Assembly (NCBI GenBank): GCA_021802685.1
Contig: JAJZRM010000153.1
Location: 1 to 7,015 of the forward strand
Source of the DNA: Deltaproteobacteria bacterium
Lineage (GTDB): Bacteria > Desulfobacterota > Deferrimicrobia > Deferrimicrobiales > Deferrimicrobiaceae
Direction: 5' to 3'
Length of the DNA stretch: 7,015 nt
In this document: positions 5,074-7,015 of the stretch, one piece after another
Numbering within the stretch: the first letter of the stretch is position 1
Layout: each line of letters starts with the position of its first letter
The notes under the pieces: generated by a model
Told to the model about the DNA's origin: nothing
The model's input: the letters and a program-made list of their open reading frames with translations, nothing else
The model's database searches: none
Position numbers and translations under genes: made by a program

Positions 5074-6204
5074 TCAGGCGAGGGTCTTTTTGAATCGGAC
5101 CGTGGCGGCGGCGAAGGTCGCCGCGCCCATCGCGAAGAGCGCGGCCATCTGGGGCCAGAGGATCCCCGGTCCGGCCCCTTTCAGAAAGATCCCCCGCAGG
5201 ATCACGAGGAAATACCGCAACGGGTTCGCGTAGGTCAGGTACCGGACGGGGAGCGGCATGTTCTCGATGGGGAACATGAAGCCGGAAAGGAGCATGCAGG
5301 GGAAGTAGACGAAGAACACCGACATCATCGCCTGCTGTTGCGTTCGGCTCACCGTTGAAATGAGGAGGCCGGTCCCCAGGGTGGTCATCAGGAAAAAGGT
5401 GGCGGCGGCCGCGAGCAGCGGAACGCTTCCGCGGATCGGAACATCGAACCAAAGCACCCCCAACAAGGAGACGAGGAGAACGTCCACGTAGCCGATGATC
5501 GCGAAGGGGAGGGTCTTGCCGAGGATGAACTCGACGGGCGTGATCGGCGAAACAAGGAGCTGCTCGATCGTGCCGATCTCCTTCTCCCGAACCACCGCCA
5601 TGCTGGTGAGGATCATGGTGACGAGCATCACCAGGATCGCGATCACCCCCGGGACGAAGAAGTTCCGGCTTTCCAGGTTCTCGTTGAACCAGGCGCGGGG
5701 GACCAGCTCGATCCCTTCGGCCGGGCCGGCCTTCCCGGTCCGGCGGGACACGCGATCGATCCGGACCGTTTCCGCGAAACGTCCCGCGATCCGGTTGGCG
5801 TACACGAGGACCACCCCGGCGGTGTTCGAATCGGTCCCGTCTACGAGGATTTGAAGCTTCGCCGTCCTGCCCGCGGAGAGGTCCCCTTCGAACCCCGCGT
5901 CGATGCGCAGGACCGCGCCGGCGGAACCGTCGTCCAGCATCGCCGCCGCCCGGGACGGCTCCCGGGCCTCCAGCACGAACCGGAAGTGGCCCGAAGCGGA
6001 AAAGGCGGAAAGCAGTTCCCTCGACGCCACGCTCCGGTCGAAGTCCACCACCGCCGTGGGCACGTCCTTGACGTCGGTGCTGACCACGTACCCGAACACC
6101 AAGGTCTGGATCAGGGGGACCACGAGGATCACCCCCAGCATCCGCGGGTCCCGCAGGACCTGGAGGAACTCCTTCACCATCATCCGCTTCAGCCGTTCGA
6201 GCAT
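5074..6204 (-). CDS. ybhR: ABC-2 type exporter permease, YbhR-like
   Basis: A complete 376-residue inner-membrane permease of the ABC-2 family. Transmembrane segment 1 spans about 22-41. A large soluble domain on the far side of the membrane (about 42-182) contains the family segment VDGTDSNTAGVVLVYANRI. A cluster of five further hydrophobic segments follows (about 184-205, 226-253, 260-283, 291-313, 347-368). The cytoplasmic motif EKEIGTIEQLLVSPITP (207-223) is the ABC-2 hallmark thought to contact the ATPase. It starts 9 bp after the stop of the paralogous permease upstream, with AGGGGG (6215-6210 on the minus strand) as its Shine-Dalgarno site. In E. coli such pairs (YbhS/YbhR, with ATPase YbhF and fusion protein YbhG) export drugs or toxic cations; the substrate here cannot be told. 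The symbol reflects gene order and length, and YhhJ is an equally close family name. Confidence 0.9.
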   Translation of the reverse strand: MLERLKRMMVKEFLQVLRDPRMLGVILVVPLIQTLVFGYVVSTDVKDVPTAVVDFDRSVASRELLSAFSASGHFRFVLEAREPSRAAAMLDDGSAGAVLRIDAGFEGDLSAGRTAKLQILVDGTDSNTAGVVLVYANRIAGRFAETVRIDRVSRRTGKAGPAEGIELVPRAWFNENLESRNFFVPGVIAILVMLVTMILTSMAVVREKEIGTIEQLLVSPITPVEFILGKTLPFAIIGYVDVLLVSLLGVLWFDVPIRGSVPLLAAAATFFLMTTLGTGLLISTVSRTQQQAMMSVFFVYFPCMLLSGFMFPIENMPLPVRYLTYANPLRYFLVILRGIFLKGAGPGILWPQMAALFAMGAATFAAATVRFKKTLA

Positions 6205-6213
6205 CCTTGCCCC

Positions 6214-7015
6214 CTACTCCAGCTTCTTCCGGAACTTCCGGGACGCGGCGAGGACCACGAACCCGCCGAACAGGGCAAGGAGCGCCAGCTCTCCCGCCAA
6301 CACTTCCAGCCCCACGCCTTTCAGGTAGATCCCGCGCAGGAGCGACACGAAGTAGCGGGCGGGGACCACGTGCGTCGCGGCCTGGATGGGCCGGGGCATG
6401 TTGCCGATGGCGAACACGAACCCGGAAAGGAGGAATGAAGGGAGGAAAGTGATCATCATCGCCAGCTGGCTCGCCAGAAGCTGCGACCGGGCGGCGATGC
6501 TGAACAGCATCCCCATGGCGAGGGCGCCGACGAGGAACACCCCCGCCGATACGAAGAGGAGGGCCACGCTTCCGCGCAGCGGAACCCGGAACAGGAACTT
6601 TCCCATCACCACGGCGAGCAGGACGTCGAGCATTCCCAGGGCGAAGTACGGCAGCAGCTTCCCCGCGATCAGCTCCGGTCCGGTGACGGGCGTGGAAATG
6701 AGTTGCTCCATCGTGCCCTGCTCCCATTCCCGCGCCACGGTGAGGGAGGTCAGAAGCGCCGCGATCACCATCATGATGACGGCGATCAGTCCCGGCACGA
6801 TGTAGTTTTTCGACTCCATCTCCTCGTTGAACCAGACACGGGAGCGCACCTCCATCGGATCGGCGAGCCCGGCGGGCCCGGCGTTCCCCGCGACGCCCTC
6901 CCGCCGGGCCGCGGCATCGCGGGAATACTCCTGCGCGACTCCTTCGGCGTACCCCAGGGCGATCGTCGCGGTGTTCGCATCGGAGCCGTCCAGGAGGAAT
7001 TGGACGGGAGCGGGA
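6214..7015 (-). CDS. ybhS: ABC-2 type exporter permease, YbhS-like, N-terminus outside the window
   Basis: The frame stays open to the end of the window, giving 266 visible residues. Although an internal ATG exists at 6855, translation upstream of it gives VQFLLDGSDANTATIALGYAEGV-type sequence, the soluble-domain signature of this family, so the true start lies beyond 7015. After the soluble domain come VWFNEEMESKNYIVPGL, a membrane helix, the ABC-2 motif EWEQGTMEQLISTPVTGPEL, and four more hydrophobic segments ending in a basic tail. It is paralogous to the next gene (for example NEEMESKNYIVPG against NENLESRNFFVPG) and presumably forms the heterodimeric membrane part of one exporter with it. 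First transmembrane helix, ATPase and periplasmic adaptor are expected upstream on the minus strand. Confidence 0.88.
   Translation of the reverse strand, partial: PAPVQFLLDGSDANTATIALGYAEGVAQEYSRDAAARREGVAGNAGPAGLADPMEVRSRVWFNEEMESKNYIVPGLIAVIMMVIAALLTSLTVAREWEQGTMEQLISTPVTGPELIAGKLLPYFALGMLDVLLAVVMGKFLFRVPLRGSVALLFVSAGVFLVGALAMGMLFSIAARSQLLASQLAMMITFLPSFLLSGFVFAIGNMPRPIQAATHVVPARYFVSLLRGIYLKGVGLEVLAGELALLALFGGFVVLAASRKFRKKLE

Noticed and set aside
4799..6727. Long minus-strand open frame of 642 codons
   Set aside because: It runs antisense to the coiled-coil gene and out of frame through both permeases. Its translation is rich in Arg, Gly and Pro with no domain motif, as expected of a GC-rich shadow frame.
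1..7015. Search for CRISPR arrays, tRNA or rRNA genes, transposon ends and tandem repeats
   Set aside because: Nothing supportable was seen; genes fill almost the whole window and the only gap above 100 bp is 4623-4759.

Overview
This is a GC-rich window from a probable Gram-negative bacterium. Gene style and content resemble anaerobe-type Deltaproteobacteria/Desulfuromonadota, but that placement is inference from general appearance and no marker gene is present. It has three parts: a sulfur-assimilation operon on the plus strand (1-3816), a short middle section with two unrelated genes transcribed divergently (3837-5065), and the end of an ABC-2 exporter operon on the minus strand (5074-7015, running out of the window).

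Region 1 (plus strand): the C-terminal end of a CysA-type importer ATPase, a fused siroheme synthase (CysG), a PLP-dependent cysteine synthase (CysM-like), a compact siroheme/[4Fe-4S] sulfite reductase carrying its own two-cluster ferredoxin module, and a TusA-family sulfur carrier. The genes are 7 bp apart or overlap by 26, 4 and 4 bp, so they almost certainly share one mRNA with coupled translation. The logic is coherent: import a sulfur oxyanion, make siroheme, reduce sulfite to sulfide with a siroheme enzyme, then fix the sulfur into cysteine. The sulfate activation and APS/PAPS reduction genes are not in the window and may lie upstream.

Region 2: a minus-strand SDR-family Rossmann protein with a TTG start faces the operon convergently. 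It keeps the cofactor-binding motifs but appears to have lost three of the four classical catalytic residues. Across an AT-richer 137-bp divergent intergenic region is a small coiled-coil protein on the plus strand.

Region 3: two paralogous ABC-2 permeases in YbhS-YbhR order on the minus strand, 9 bp apart; the upstream one lacks its N-terminus because the window ends. Their ATPase and membrane-fusion partners would be expected beyond position 7015.

I see no wholly new system. The observations most worth following up are the CysM-like synthase that resembles the O-phosphoserine/carrier-protein-dependent mycobacterial CysM while sitting in an operon with a CPMT-type TusA carrier, and the catalytically altered SDR. 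I found no RNA genes, CRISPR arrays, insertion sequences or attachment sites.
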